A stretch of DNA of 64,000 bases, from NCBI RefSeq assembly GCF_014640175.1, contig NZ_BMGL01000011.1, positions 1 to 64,000 on the forward strand, given 5' to 3'. Below the pieces are notes generated by a model that saw only the letters and a program-made list of their open reading frames with translations, searched no databases and was not told the origin of the DNA. Below, piece after piece: positions 53,286 through 61,365 of the stretch (position 1 is the first letter of the stretch; the number at the start of each line of letters is the position of its first letter). The translations under genes and the position numbers were made by a program. Source of the DNA: Psychroflexus salis. Lineage in GTDB: Bacteria > Bacteroidota > Bacteroidia > Flavobacteriales > Flavobacteriaceae.

Positions 53286-54113
53286 ATGATGAAAAAATTT
53301 ATTTTAATATTCATACCACTACTAGTTTATAGCTGTCTAGATTTTAGACAGCCATCACATCGTTTTTCAAACTTTTATGGAACAACAGCGGAACGAATTG
53401 TTAAAGCGATTGAGAAAAATGATTTACAGGTTATTAGGGAAGAAGCAAATAAAAATGAAGAAATCTTAAATTTTAAAGACCCTAAATACAATGTTTCTCT
53501 ACTGTCGATATCCATTCTCAACAATAGAAAAAAAGCTTTTGAAGAATTATTAAAATTAGGTGCTGACCCTAATATAATGGATTTTGGATGTAATAAACCA
53601 TTGGGTACAGCGATAATGTTGGGTTCTCCGAATTGCAACTTGTTTTTTATTAATAAACTCGTCGAATATAATGCAGATGTTAGATTAAGATATGATGATG
53701 AATATGCTGAAGCCTGTAATAATGTATTAAATAATGAAGCCATCGTAGATGTAATTATTTATAAGCAAAATAATAAGAAATGTGTCATCAAAATGCTAAA
53801 AGCATTAACCACTAACTTAAAGGATATTGATTTGAATAAATATAATAACCCTGATGATTACTATCATAATGTAGTTTACAACTGCCTAAGAAAAGCAAAT
53901 TTAGAAGCATTAAAGTTTTTTATAATCGATTTAAAGTGCGAAGTCCCTGATAAAATATTTATAACTGGTGGAGTTTTAGACGGCTTTGATAGTGGTTATC
54001 TTTCTTTAGAAGAAATACTTGCAAGTGATTCTTTTCCTGCACGTAATAAGCCTTTTAATGCTAAGGTAAGAGATGAACTATTAAATTATTTAAAGAATAA
54101 GGATACAGATTAA
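53286..54113 (+). CDS. ankyrin-repeat-like lipoprotein
   Basis: A 275-residue lipoprotein with lipobox LVYSC (Cys at residue 17; a second ATG immediately follows the first). Residues 40-150 show ankyrin-type repeats, such as VSLLSISILNNRKKAFEELLKLGADPNIMD and GTAIMLGSPNCNLFFINKLVEYNADV. Ankyrin repeats bind proteins, but the partner is unknown. The second half is helical without a known domain. It stands alone, which is odd for genes of this sort that often occur in tandem families. Confidence 0.7.
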   Translation: MMKKFILIFIPLLVYSCLDFRQPSHRFSNFYGTTAERIVKAIEKNDLQVIREEANKNEEILNFKDPKYNVSLLSISILNNRKKAFEELLKLGADPNIMDFGCNKPLGTAIMLGSPNCNLFFINKLVEYNADVRLRYDDEYAEACNNVLNNEAIVDVIIYKQNNKKCVIKMLKALTTNLKDIDLNKYNNPDDYYHNVVYNCLRKANLEALKFFIIDLKCEVPDKIFITGGVLDGFDSGYLSLEEILASDSFPARNKPFNAKVRDELLNYLKNKDTD

Positions 54114-54278
54114 TGTTTTGGATAGTAGGGGTTGCAACCTGTGCTGTTTACTAAAAACAAAGTTTTACATCAGCTTATAAAAAAATTCCTTCAATTAAAG
54201 CATGGCAGCTTTATTTCTTTTGCTAGGTAGCATTAATTTTAATAAAAATTGGTGGCTAATAACAAAGTGAAAAAAAAA

Positions 54279-54872
54279 TTATTTCCCTTGTACCTCCATT
54301 AAACGCTTAACATATTTGCCAATTACATCAAACTCTAAGTTTACTACATCACTTTCTTTTAAAGAATAAAAATTGGTATGATCGAAGGTATACGGAATAA
54401 TAGCAACACTAAATGTATTAATCCTGCTATCTACCACGGTTAAACTTACCCCATTAATGGTAATGCTTCCCTTTTCAATGGTTATATTTTGTTGCTCAGG
54501 TTGGTATTCAAAACTAAAAAACCAGCTTCCATCTTCGGTCTTTACTTCTGTACAAATGGCAGTTTGGTCTACATGACCTTGCACAATGTGGCCATCCAAA
54601 TGCGCATTTAAACGTATGCCACGTTCTAAATTAACAGGAGTTCCTACTTTCCAGTTTCCTAAATTGGTTTTGTCTAGGGTTTCCTTTATTGCTGTAACTT
54701 GATACGAATTTTCATCGCACTCCACCACGGTTAAACAAACTCCATTATGCGCAACACTTTGGTCTATTTTTAAATCTTTAGCTATTTTGGCTTCAATAAT
54801 AAAATGGTAATTGCTGCCCTCTTGTTCAATAGAGCTAACTTTTCCTATTTCTTCAATAATTCCTGTAAACAT
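54279..54872 (-). CDS. ribE: riboflavin synthase, alpha subunit
   Basis: A 197-residue enzyme that dismutates two molecules of 6,7-dimethyl-8-ribityllumazine to riboflavin. It begins with the invariant MFTGIIEEIG and shows the two-fold repeat of the family: SVAHNGVCLTVVE with LERGIRLNAHLDGHIVQGHVD, then SITINGVSLTVVD with IPYTFDHTNF. The length is normal. It is monocistronic, with no FMN riboswitch visible in the short leader. A -7 box TACTTTTG is at 54903-54910 (minus strand). Confidence 0.95.
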   Translation of the reverse strand: MFTGIIEEIGKVSSIEQEGSNYHFIIEAKIAKDLKIDQSVAHNGVCLTVVECDENSYQVTAIKETLDKTNLGNWKVGTPVNLERGIRLNAHLDGHIVQGHVDQTAICTEVKTEDGSWFFSFEYQPEQQNITIEKGSITINGVSLTVVDSRINTFSVAIIPYTFDHTNFYSLKESDVVNLEFDVIGKYVKRLMEVQGK

Positions 54873-54902
54873 TTCCTTGATTATTTAGTTACCTTTGTGC
54901 AG

Positions 54903-54910
54903 CAAAAGTA
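54903..54910 (-). promoter_or_regulatory. -7 box of the ribE promoter
   Basis: TACTTTTG on the minus strand, 30 bases before the ATG. A TACCTTTG box on the plus strand at 54890-54897 could face pdxA. Confidence 0.45.
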
Positions 54911-54995
54911 ATTGAAATAAAGCTAGTATTTCTTCATTTGTAATTTACTTAAGTTCGATTTAAGAAATAGCTAGATTTAAAATTTGAAACAGCGT

Positions 54996-56069
54996 ATGAG
55001 CACAAACAAACCCATAAAAGTAGGTATTAGTATTGGAGATTTAAATGGTATAGGCCCCGAAATTGCTTTAAAAGCTTTTGAAGATGTCCGTATGCTAGAT
55101 TTTTGTACGCCTGTAATTTTTGCTAACGTAAAAATGCTTTCTTTTTTTAAAAAGTATTTTAACTTAGAGTTGAGGTTACACGGTATACCGCACGCAACTA
55201 AAGCGGTACACGGAAAAATAAATGTGGTAAACGCATGGAAATCTAATTTTAAAGTGAATTTTGGTGAAGAAGATAAAGTAGCTGGAAAATATGCAGTCCG
55301 TTCTATTGAAGTAGCCACTGAAGCTTTAATAAATAAAGATATCGATGTCTTAGTAACTGCACCGATTAATAAAAATAGTATTCAATCTGAAGAATTTACA
55401 TTTCCTGGTCACACCGATTATTTTGCAGAAAAACTAAAAGGAGAAAATTTAATGTTTATGGTTTCAGACCAATTGAAGGTTGGTTTACTCACAGACCATG
55501 TGCCGGTTAAAGATGTAGCAAAACACATAACGCCCGAACGCATTCAGAAAAAAGTGCAATTAATGAGCGAGTCTCTGCAAAAAGATTTTGGAATAGTAAA
55601 ACCAAGAATAGCCGTTTTAGGAATTAATCCACATAGTGGCGATAACGGCGTAATTGGTAACGAAGACCAGTTGGTTTTACAACCAACCATTCATAAAATA
55701 AACGATTTACAGGGCGAGTTAGTGTATGGACCCTATGCAGCAGATTCTTTTTTTGGATCTAAAAATCATGAAAATTTCGATGCGGTTTTAGCAGCTTACC
55801 ATGACCAAGGCCTAATACCATTTAAAACTTTAGCTTTTGGAAAAGGCGTAAACTTTACAGCAGGAATGAATCGAATTAGGACTTCGCCCGATCACGGCAC
55901 CGCTTTCGATATTGCTGGAAAAAACCAAGCGGACCCAAGCTCTTTTGTACAAGCAGTTTATAGGGCTATCGATATTTTTAAAAACAGAATGGATTTTTTA
56001 GAAATGAACGCAAACCCACTGCCTGTACAGCCTAAAAGTAAAGATAATAGACGTAATAAACTTAATTAA
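54996..56069 (+). CDS. pdxA: 4-hydroxythreonine-4-phosphate dehydrogenase
   Basis: A 357-residue enzyme of pyridoxal phosphate synthesis that oxidises 4-phosphohydroxy-L-threonine. Family marks are VGISIGDLNGIGPEIALKAF, TAPINKNSIQSEEFTFPGHTDYF with the zinc-binding His, GLLTDHVPVKD, GINPHSGDNGVIG, and AAYHDQGLIPFK. The ATG at 54996 is chosen over an in-frame TTG four codons earlier. It is divergent from ribE. A small run of genes (DUF177, rpmF) follows under its own promoter. Confidence 0.95.
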   Translation: MSTNKPIKVGISIGDLNGIGPEIALKAFEDVRMLDFCTPVIFANVKMLSFFKKYFNLELRLHGIPHATKAVHGKINVVNAWKSNFKVNFGEEDKVAGKYAVRSIEVATEALINKDIDVLVTAPINKNSIQSEEFTFPGHTDYFAEKLKGENLMFMVSDQLKVGLLTDHVPVKDVAKHITPERIQKKVQLMSESLQKDFGIVKPRIAVLGINPHSGDNGVIGNEDQLVLQPTIHKINDLQGELVYGPYAADSFFGSKNHENFDAVLAAYHDQGLIPFKTLAFGKGVNFTAGMNRIRTSPDHGTAFDIAGKNQADPSSFVQAVYRAIDIFKNRMDFLEMNANPLPVQPKSKDNRRNKLN

Positions 56070-56078
56070 GATAGCAAC

Positions 56079-56107
56079 TTGTAGTTTGTAATTATTTTTT
56101 ATATTTG
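56079..56107 (+). promoter_or_regulatory. promoter of the DUF177-rpmF operon
   Basis: TTG (56079-56081), 18 bases, TATATTTG (56100-56107). It lies 19 bases before the GTG start at 56127. Confidence 0.65.
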
Positions 56108-56126
56108 CAGGCTCAAAACTGATGTT

Positions 56127-56675
56127 GTGAAAAAGGTATTTAAAGATTACACAATTCCATTTGTGGGATTGAAAATTGGAAAGCACCAGTTTGAATATGA
56201 GTTAGATAATTCGTTCTTTGAACTTTTTGATTACCAAGAATTCAATGCTGCAAATGTAAAAGCAAATTTGCTTTTAACTAAAAAGGCAAACATGCTTGAG
56301 TTAGATTTTGAAGTTGTAGGAAAAGTAAATTTAAATTGTGACCTTACCCTGGAGCCTTATAATCAAGACATTAAAAATAAATTGAGCATAGTTGTTAAGT
56401 TTGGCGACGATTATGAAGAAGTAAACGAAGAATTACTAATTCTGCCACACGGAGAGTATGAAGTAGAGGTGCAGCAGTATATTTATGAAGCAGTAATTTT
56501 AGGGCTTCCTGCTAAACGCATACATCCTGGTGTTGAAGATGGAACTTTAGATTCTGAAATTTTAAATAAATTACAAGAATTAAAGCCACAAACTAGTGAC
56601 GAGAAAGAAGAAACAAAAGACGAAGACGAAATAGACCCGAGATGGGATAAGTTAAAAGGATTATTAAAAGATTAA
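56127..56675 (+). CDS. DUF177 (YceD family) protein
   Basis: A 182-residue YceD/DUF177 protein, the family usually encoded just before rpmF and linked to 23S rRNA or ribosome assembly. The Cys of LNCDLTLEPY and the motif EELLILPHGEYEVEVQQYIYEAVILGLP are typical. The start is GTG at 56127; the only nearby ATG (56122) is followed by a stop. The C-terminal part has acidic Glu/Asp runs and ends DPRWDKLKGLLKD. It lies 12 bases before rpmF, so they are one transcript. Confidence 0.9.
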   Translation: MKKVFKDYTIPFVGLKIGKHQFEYELDNSFFELFDYQEFNAANVKANLLLTKKANMLELDFEVVGKVNLNCDLTLEPYNQDIKNKLSIVVKFGDDYEEVNEELLILPHGEYEVEVQQYIYEAVILGLPAKRIHPGVEDGTLDSEILNKLQELKPQTSDEKEETKDEDEIDPRWDKLKGLLKD

Positions 56676-56687
56676 TACATAAGAGCA

Positions 56688-56894
56688 ATGGCGCATCCAA
56701 AGAGAAAGATTTCCAAAACAAGAAGAGACAAACGTAGAACGCACTATAAAGCAACTGCACCACAAGTTGCTATCGATTCTACTACTGGTGAAGCACACCT
56801 TTACCATAGAGCACACTGGAGTGAAGGTAAATTATATTACCGTGGCCAAGTGCTTATCGACAATACTGAAGAAGAAGTAGATACCGAAGCTTAA
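56688..56894 (+). CDS. rpmF: 50S ribosomal protein L32
   Basis: A 68-residue L32 with [21 protein letters not shown] and a C-terminal acidic extension ([11 protein letters not shown]). It has no zinc-binding Cys pairs. It forms the conserved DUF177-rpmF pair and is followed by a terminator. Confidence 0.96.
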   Translation: MAHPKRKISKTRRDKRRTHYKATAPQVAIDSTTGEAHLYHRAHWSEGKLYYRGQVLIDNTEEEVDTEA

Positions 56895-56918
56895 ACTAAG
56901 TTTGGTATTTTGTAATAC

Positions 56919-56945
56919 AGCTCCCAATTTTGGGGGCTTTTTTTG
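56919..56945 (+). terminator. terminator of DUF177-rpmF
   Basis: GCTCCCA (56920-56926) pairs with TGGGGGC (56931-56937), one G-T pair, then seven T. Confidence 0.85.
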
Positions 56946-56984
56946 TTTAATTCAGTTTATGGATGTCATTATTTTAGCTTGTAA

Positions 56985-57140
56985 ATATTCCCTAGGAATT
57001 GTCACTCCGCAAAGTTCCCTACCAACTCTCACTCCGTGCAACGACACGGAGTCTTATTGCTATGAAAACGCAAAGCAAGTTCGATTCAACTTTTCAGCTC
57101 AAATTCATGAGATTCCGCATCAAGTGCGGAATGACAGTTT
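56985..57140. repeat. cluster of short GC-rich palindromic repeats
   Basis: Two exact hairpins: ACTCCGTG-CAACGA-CACGGAGT (57031-57052) and ATTCCGCA-TCAAG-TGCGGAAT (57112-57132). Related CTCCGC words flank them. They resemble dispersed palindromes of the kind found between genes in many bacteria. The whole 56946-57455 interval has no credible gene. Confidence 0.7.
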
Positions 57141-57279
57141 TGATTGGTGTTTTTTAATTCCGAATTCTTGTGTGGAATGGCCAGCGTTTTATTTGTCAAG
57201 ATTTTTCTGTTTACTAGCTTTCAATTTTAAGTTATGCTTTGATAGGTAAACTAGCGAGTTGAAATTAAAACTAAATTCC

Positions 57280-57421
57280 TAGCCCCGATTGTAGTGGTTA
57301 CCCTGCAGAGCTGATGCTTATATTTTTAGGTTTTTGCGGTGGCGACCCTAGAAGCCGCAGGAAAGACTATAAAAATAAAGCAGCAGCTAGAAGCGTAAAA
57401 ACGAAAAGCGGGAAATGGCTA
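57280..57421 (+). repeat. structured 142-base intergenic element
   Basis: Nested complementary segments: TAGCC (57280-57284) with GGCTA (57417-57421); CCCG (57284-57287) with CGGG (57409-57412); GCTTATATTTTTA near 57316 with TATAAAAATAAAGC (57368-57381); TGCGG (57335-57339) with CCGCA (57355-57359). The ends (AGCCCCGATTGTAGTGG and AGCGGGAAATGGCT) look like a repeat common in Flavobacteria genomes, from memory. Function is unknown. Confidence 0.55.
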
Positions 57422-57455
57422 CATATACTAGTATAAGTTTTTTAACAGAGATGCT

Positions 57456-57893
57456 TTATTTTAAATATAAGCGTTTCTTTTTGTAGTCGATAATTGCTTT
57501 GCCTGTGTTTAAAATATCGGCGCCAATTATACCATGAATTACTTCAGATTCGTGTTCTACTAAGGCTCGGTTAACGTGGCTTAAGTCAAACAAAACTAAG
57601 TCGAATTCATTGTAATTCCAGTCTTTGATAGATAGTTTATTGGCGGATGATGTGCGTGTAAGCATGTTAGAAGCACCAGCGCCAGCTGCACGTATTTTAC
57701 TGTCTTCTGTTTGTAGCTTAAAGTAGTCCGCATACTTAAAATCAACGCAAGAATTAGATGCGCCTGTATCTAAAATAAAGTCGCCAGACACGCCATTAAT
57801 TTGGCAGGAAAGCTGTAAATGTTGAGTTGCTGTTGTGGTTAATTTTACCAAATGAAATTTCTTTTGGAATAAGAACTTCTTTAATGATGACAT
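57456..57893 (-). CDS. retropepsin-like aspartic protease family protein
   Basis: A 145-residue protein with one aspartic-protease motif, GDFILDTGASNSCVDF, and a later HGIIGADIL that fits the family's second hydrophobic-Gly segment. Retropepsins act as homodimers, each chain giving one catalytic Asp. There is no signal peptide. The ATG at 57893 is chosen because the -7 box TATATTTG (57909-57916, minus strand) covers the upstream in-frame TTG. The target is unknown. It is a single gene. Confidence 0.8.
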   Translation of the reverse strand: MSSLKKFLFQKKFHLVKLTTTATQHLQLSCQINGVSGDFILDTGASNSCVDFKYADYFKLQTEDSKIRAAGAGASNMLTRTSSANKLSIKDWNYNEFDLVLFDLSHVNRALVEHESEVIHGIIGADILNTGKAIIDYKKKRLYLK

Positions 57894-57908
57894 TTTTGCA
57901 ATTTTTGG

Positions 57909-57916
57909 CAAATATA
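57909..57916 (-). promoter_or_regulatory. -7 box of the retropepsin-like gene
   Basis: TATATTTG on the minus strand, 15 bases before the ATG at 57893. Confidence 0.5.
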
Positions 57917-57944
57917 GAGCAAGCGATTCAATAAATTTGCCAAC

Positions 57945-58721
57945 ATGATTTTAATAGATACACACACCCATTTGTACAGCGAGCAATTCGATGAAGATCG
58001 AGATGAAGCTATACAGCGCGCCATTGCAAACGGAGTTGAACGCTTTTATATTCCTGCTATCGACTCTTCGTACACCGAAGCCATGTACAAGCTGGAAAAA
58101 AATTATCCCAATTGCATGCAGTTAATGATGGGCTTGCATCCAACCTCGGTACAAGAAAATGTAGATAATGAATTAAGCCATATTGAAGAGCAGTTGCATG
58201 AAAGAAATTTTGCTGCTATTGGTGAAATTGGAATTGATTTGTACTGGGATAAAACAAAATTAGATTTACAAATCCGTGCTTTTAAACAACAAATACACTG
58301 GGCTAAACAATATAAGTTACCTATTGTTATACATTGTAGAGAAGCATTTAATGAAGTGTTTGCTGTGTTAGAAGAAGAAAAAGGTGAAGATTTATACGGA
58401 ATTTTTCATTGTTTTACTGGAACTTTTGAGCAAGCTGAAAAAGCAATTGAATTGGGGATGAAACTAGGAATAGGAGGCGTTGTAACTTTTAAAAATGGTA
58501 AAATCGATCAGTTTTTAGATCGTATTTCTCTTCGAGAAATTGTATTGGAAACCGACTCGCCTTATCTCGCTCCATCGCCATACCGTGGAAAACGAAACGA
58601 AAGTAGTTACCTGCTAAATGTCGCTAAAAAAGTAGCTTCAGTTTATAACTTAAGCCTAGATGAAGTTGCTCGTATTACTTCGAATAATGCTAAAGAAATA
58701 TTTAAAAATTATGACAAGTAA
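57945..58721 (+). CDS. tatD: TatD family metal-dependent hydrolase
   Basis: A 258-residue TIM-barrel metal hydrolase; members are 3'-5' DNases or RNases. Metal ligands appear in IDTHTHLYSEQFDEDRDEAI, IGEIGIDLYWD (Glu), PIVIHCREAF (His), FHCFTG (His) and LETDSPYLAPSPYRGKRNE (Asp). The length is standard. The gene overlaps ansA by 11 bases, so the two are coupled. Confidence 0.93.
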   Translation: MILIDTHTHLYSEQFDEDRDEAIQRAIANGVERFYIPAIDSSYTEAMYKLEKNYPNCMQLMMGLHPTSVQENVDNELSHIEEQLHERNFAAIGEIGIDLYWDKTKLDLQIRAFKQQIHWAKQYKLPIVIHCREAFNEVFAVLEEEKGEDLYGIFHCFTGTFEQAEKAIELGMKLGIGGVVTFKNGKIDQFLDRISLREIVLETDSPYLAPSPYRGKRNESSYLLNVAKKVASVYNLSLDEVARITSNNAKEIFKNYDK

Positions 58722-59760
58722 AAACACATCTAATATTCTATTAATTTACACGGGAGGCACCATAGGGATGATAAAAGATCCAAAAAGTGGAACTCTAAAG
58801 CCTTTTAATTTTGATCAATTATTAGAACGGATTCCTGAGCTTCAGCTATTAGAGCATCATATTGATGTAATTAGTTTTGATAAACCCATCGATTCTTCAG
58901 ACATGAATATTACTCATTATGTAAATCTTGTAGAATTGATTGAAAGCAATTATGCGCAATACGATGGTTTTGTTATTTTGCATGGCAGCGACACCATGTC
59001 TTATACTTCTTCGGTGATTTCGTTTATGTTAGAAAATTTATCGAAACCAGTTATTTTTACTGGTTCGCAATTGCCTATTGGAGACTTACGCACTGATGCT
59101 AAAGAAAACTTAATAACCAGCATACAAATTGCAGGATTAAAGCGAAATGGTAAAACCATTATTAATGAAGTAGGCCTGTATTTTGAATATAAATTGTATC
59201 GAGCTAATCGAACTACTAAAATTAATGCTGAACATTTTGAAGCATTTGCGAGCTTAAACTATCCTGCTTTAGCCGAATCTGGTGTAAATTTAAAGGTTAA
59301 TGAAACGGCTTTGCTAACCACCCATAAAAAGAAAAAATTAGTTGTACATAAAGATTTAGAAGATGCTATTTTAATTATAAAAGTATTTCCTGCTATTAAT
59401 GAAACAAGTTTACGGCATTTGTTACAAACACCTAAACTAAAAGGAGTGGTTTTAGAAACCTTTGGAAGTGGGAACACTAAATTAGATCAATGGTTTTTAA
59501 AATTATTACACGAAGCCGTACAAAATAATATTGCAGTAGTTAACGTTACACAATGTAGTGGTGGAAGTGTAAATATGGGGAAATACGAAACAAGCGAAGG
59601 CTTAAAAAAAATAGGTGTAATTTCCGGAAAAGATATAACAACTGAAGCAGCTGTAGCTAAATTAATGTATTTGCTAACCAAAAAATTAGGAAAAAAAGTT
59701 TTTCGAACCATATTTGAAACTTCTTTACGTGGCGAATTAAGCCTAGTAGAGCGGTATTAA
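58711..59760 (+). CDS. ansA: type I L-asparaginase
   Basis: A 349-residue cytoplasmic asparaginase that converts asparagine to aspartate and ammonia. The two catalytic Thr motifs are LLIYTGGTIGM (near residue 13) and FVILHGSDTMSYT, where many members have HGTDTM. The ATG at 58711 is chosen: it gives the family's usual N-terminus and an 11-base overlap with tatD. Longer in-frame starts lie inside tatD. Confidence 0.92.
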   Translation: MTSKNTSNILLIYTGGTIGMIKDPKSGTLKPFNFDQLLERIPELQLLEHHIDVISFDKPIDSSDMNITHYVNLVELIESNYAQYDGFVILHGSDTMSYTSSVISFMLENLSKPVIFTGSQLPIGDLRTDAKENLITSIQIAGLKRNGKTIINEVGLYFEYKLYRANRTTKINAEHFEAFASLNYPALAESGVNLKVNETALLTTHKKKKLVVHKDLEDAILIIKVFPAINETSLRHLLQTPKLKGVVLETFGSGNTKLDQWFLKLLHEAVQNNIAVVNVTQCSGGSVNMGKYETSEGLKKIGVISGKDITTEAAVAKLMYLLTKKLGKKVFRTIFETSLRGELSLVERY

Positions 59761-59818
59761 ACAATAGTTATGTAGAAATTTTAATATTAATAAGATAATT
59801 ACACGATTTTTTTTGCTG

Positions 59819-59838
59819 TTTATGTTTATAAACATAAA
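59819..59838. promoter_or_regulatory. 20-bp palindrome upstream of tRNA-Ser
   Basis: TTTATGTTTA followed directly by its exact complement TAAACATAAA, 14 bases before the tRNA. TATGTTTA (59821-59828) differs at one base from a -7 box, so this could be the promoter region. Confidence 0.35.
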
Positions 59839-59852
59839 TTTACGCCTTATTA

Positions 59853-59940
59853 AGAGAGGTGGCCGAGTGGTCGAAGGCGCACGCCTGGAAAGTGTGTAAA
59901 CGCCAAAAGCGTTTCGAGGGTTCGAATCCCTTCCTCTCTG
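59853..59940 (+). tRNA. tRNA-Ser (GGA)
   Basis: An 88-base tRNA. The acceptor arm AGAGAGG (59853-59859) pairs with CCTCTCT (59933-59939). The anticodon loop is CTGGAAA, anticodon GGA, reading UCC/UCU. It has the long variable arm of serine tRNAs and the T-loop GTTCGAATCC. The 3' CCA is not encoded. Confidence 0.95.
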
Positions 59941-60015
59941 CTGTAAGTAATTAAATGATTTATTTATATATTTAACCCCAAATTAAAACAAGTACTAATT
60001 TTAAGACAAACAACA

Positions 60016-60915
60016 ATGAAAAGACTATTTTCAATTTTAACCTTAGCCGGTTTATTTTTTGCAAGCACTACTTTAAGTGCAAATGTGTATTTTGAAAATG
60101 CGAATACAACATCAGTTTGGTTACAAGAAGATGAAGCAGTAGATGCCGACAGCACTTCTGTAGCTGATGGAGAGCAAACCGAAATGCAAGCTGATTCTAC
60201 AGCTGTAGAAGAAGTTGAAGAACCTGTTGAAGCTGCAACCGAAGAAGTAGCACAAACTGCCGAAGTAGAAGAAGAAGAAACCTTAGGCTTTCACCAAGAA
60301 TTAAAGAAAAGATTTATTGAAGGTGGACCTGGTTTTATGGGTATTGTACTTTTGTGTTTAATTTTAGGTTTAGCTATTGCTATTGAAAGAATTATTTACT
60401 TAAATCTTGCCACTACCAACTCTAAGAAACTTTCTGCTACCGTAGAAGATGCCTTAAATAGCGGTGGAGTAGAAGCTGCAAAAGAAGTTTGTCGAAACAC
60501 AAGCGGTCCAGTTGCTTCAATATACTACCAAGGTTTAGACCGAATGGATGAAGGAGTTGATGCTGCTGAAAAAGCAGTTGTTGCCTACGGAGGTGTGCAA
60601 ATGGGACAATTAGAGAAAAACGTATCTTGGGTTTCTTTGTTTATTGCTTTAGCACCAATGTTAGGTTTTATGGGTACTGTAATAGGTATGATTAAAGCTT
60701 TCGATAAAATTGAAGCGGCAGGAGATATGCAACCATCTTTAGTAGCTGGTGGTATTAAAGTTGCACTTTTAACAACCGTATTTGGTTTAATTGTTGCAAT
60801 TATTCTTCAAATATTTTATAATTATATCGTAGCTAAAATCGACAGTATTGTAAACGATATGGAAGATGCATCAATTACTTTAATCGACTTGTTAGTAGCA
60901 CACAAAAACAAATAA
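60016..60915 (+). CDS. exbB: MotA/TolQ/ExbB proton channel family protein
   Basis: A 299-residue ExbB-type protein that with ExbD harvests the proton gradient for TonB. The N-terminus has a signal-like hydrophobic segment (residues 5-23), then an acidic, Glu/Ala/Val-rich linker (about 35-95). The first channel helix is near 108-130 (FMGIVLLCLILGLAIAIER); the conserved core is LAPMLGFMGTVIGMIKAFDKI and ALLTTVFGLIVAIILQI. The linker and leader are longer than in E. coli ExbB. It heads an exbB-unknown-exbD-exbD operon. Confidence 0.92.
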   Translation: MKRLFSILTLAGLFFASTTLSANVYFENANTTSVWLQEDEAVDADSTSVADGEQTEMQADSTAVEEVEEPVEAATEEVAQTAEVEEEETLGFHQELKKRFIEGGPGFMGIVLLCLILGLAIAIERIIYLNLATTNSKKLSATVEDALNSGGVEAAKEVCRNTSGPVASIYYQGLDRMDEGVDAAEKAVVAYGGVQMGQLEKNVSWVSLFIALAPMLGFMGTVIGMIKAFDKIEAAGDMQPSLVAGGIKVALLTTVFGLIVAIILQIFYNYIVAKIDSIVNDMEDASITLIDLLVAHKNK

Positions 60916-60924
60916 TACTTTATT

Positions 60925-61362
60925 ATGAGTAAGTTTTTAAAAATATTTAAAATTGTTGTTGGTGTTTTAGGAGCCATTCTATTTTTTAGAATCCTAAATA
61001 CTGGCGACGAAGCATTAGAATTAGATGCAGTGTTACAGTCCAGCGTGGTTTCTCCACTTATGTATGTAGCTTATGCTATACTTTTACTTTGTATTTTATC
61101 TGTATTAGTATTTGTAGTAAAAGGCTTATTTACTGGAAATGTAAAAAATACTTTAATAGGGCTAGGTTCTTTTATTGTAGTACTTATTGTATCTTTTCTA
61201 GTGTCTGAAGGTCAAGAAACAGCCTTGAGGGATGGCGAAGTTCTTTCTGCATATGGCTCTAGATGGGTAAGTGCAGGATTAACTATGTTTTACATACTCG
61301 TAGCTATTTCAATACTAGCTATTGTAGCTTCAAATTTGAAAGGTTTAATAGCAAAATCATAA
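60925..61362 (+). CDS. membrane protein of unknown function in the exbBD operon
   Basis: A 145-residue protein with about four predicted transmembrane helices (residues 5-22, 45-68, 75-93, 115-137) and a small soluble loop after the third (EGQETALRDGEVLSAYGSRW). I do not recognise a domain. It lies 9 bases after exbB and 3 before the first exbD, so it is surely made with them. It may be an accessory subunit of the energy-transducing complex, but that is inference from position only. Confidence 0.75.
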   Translation: MSKFLKIFKIVVGVLGAILFFRILNTGDEALELDAVLQSSVVSPLMYVAYAILLLCILSVLVFVVKGLFTGNVKNTLIGLGSFIVVLIVSFLVSEGQETALRDGEVLSAYGSRWVSAGLTMFYILVAISILAIVASNLKGLIAKS

Positions 61363-61365
61363 ATT

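Noticed and set aside
54873-54995. FMN riboswitch before ribE
   Set aside because: The minus-strand leader from the -7 box to the ATG is only about 25 bases, too short for the conserved FMN aptamer, and none of its motifs is seen.
56902-57249. A 115-codon open frame on the plus strand after rpmF
   Set aside because: It crosses the rpmF terminator and two hairpin repeats, and has an improbable Cys/Phe-rich composition.
58660-58721. Frameshift or gene fusion between tatD and ansA
   Set aside because: Both proteins have complete, family-typical ends; the overlap is an ordinary 11-base coupling with ansA starting at 58711.
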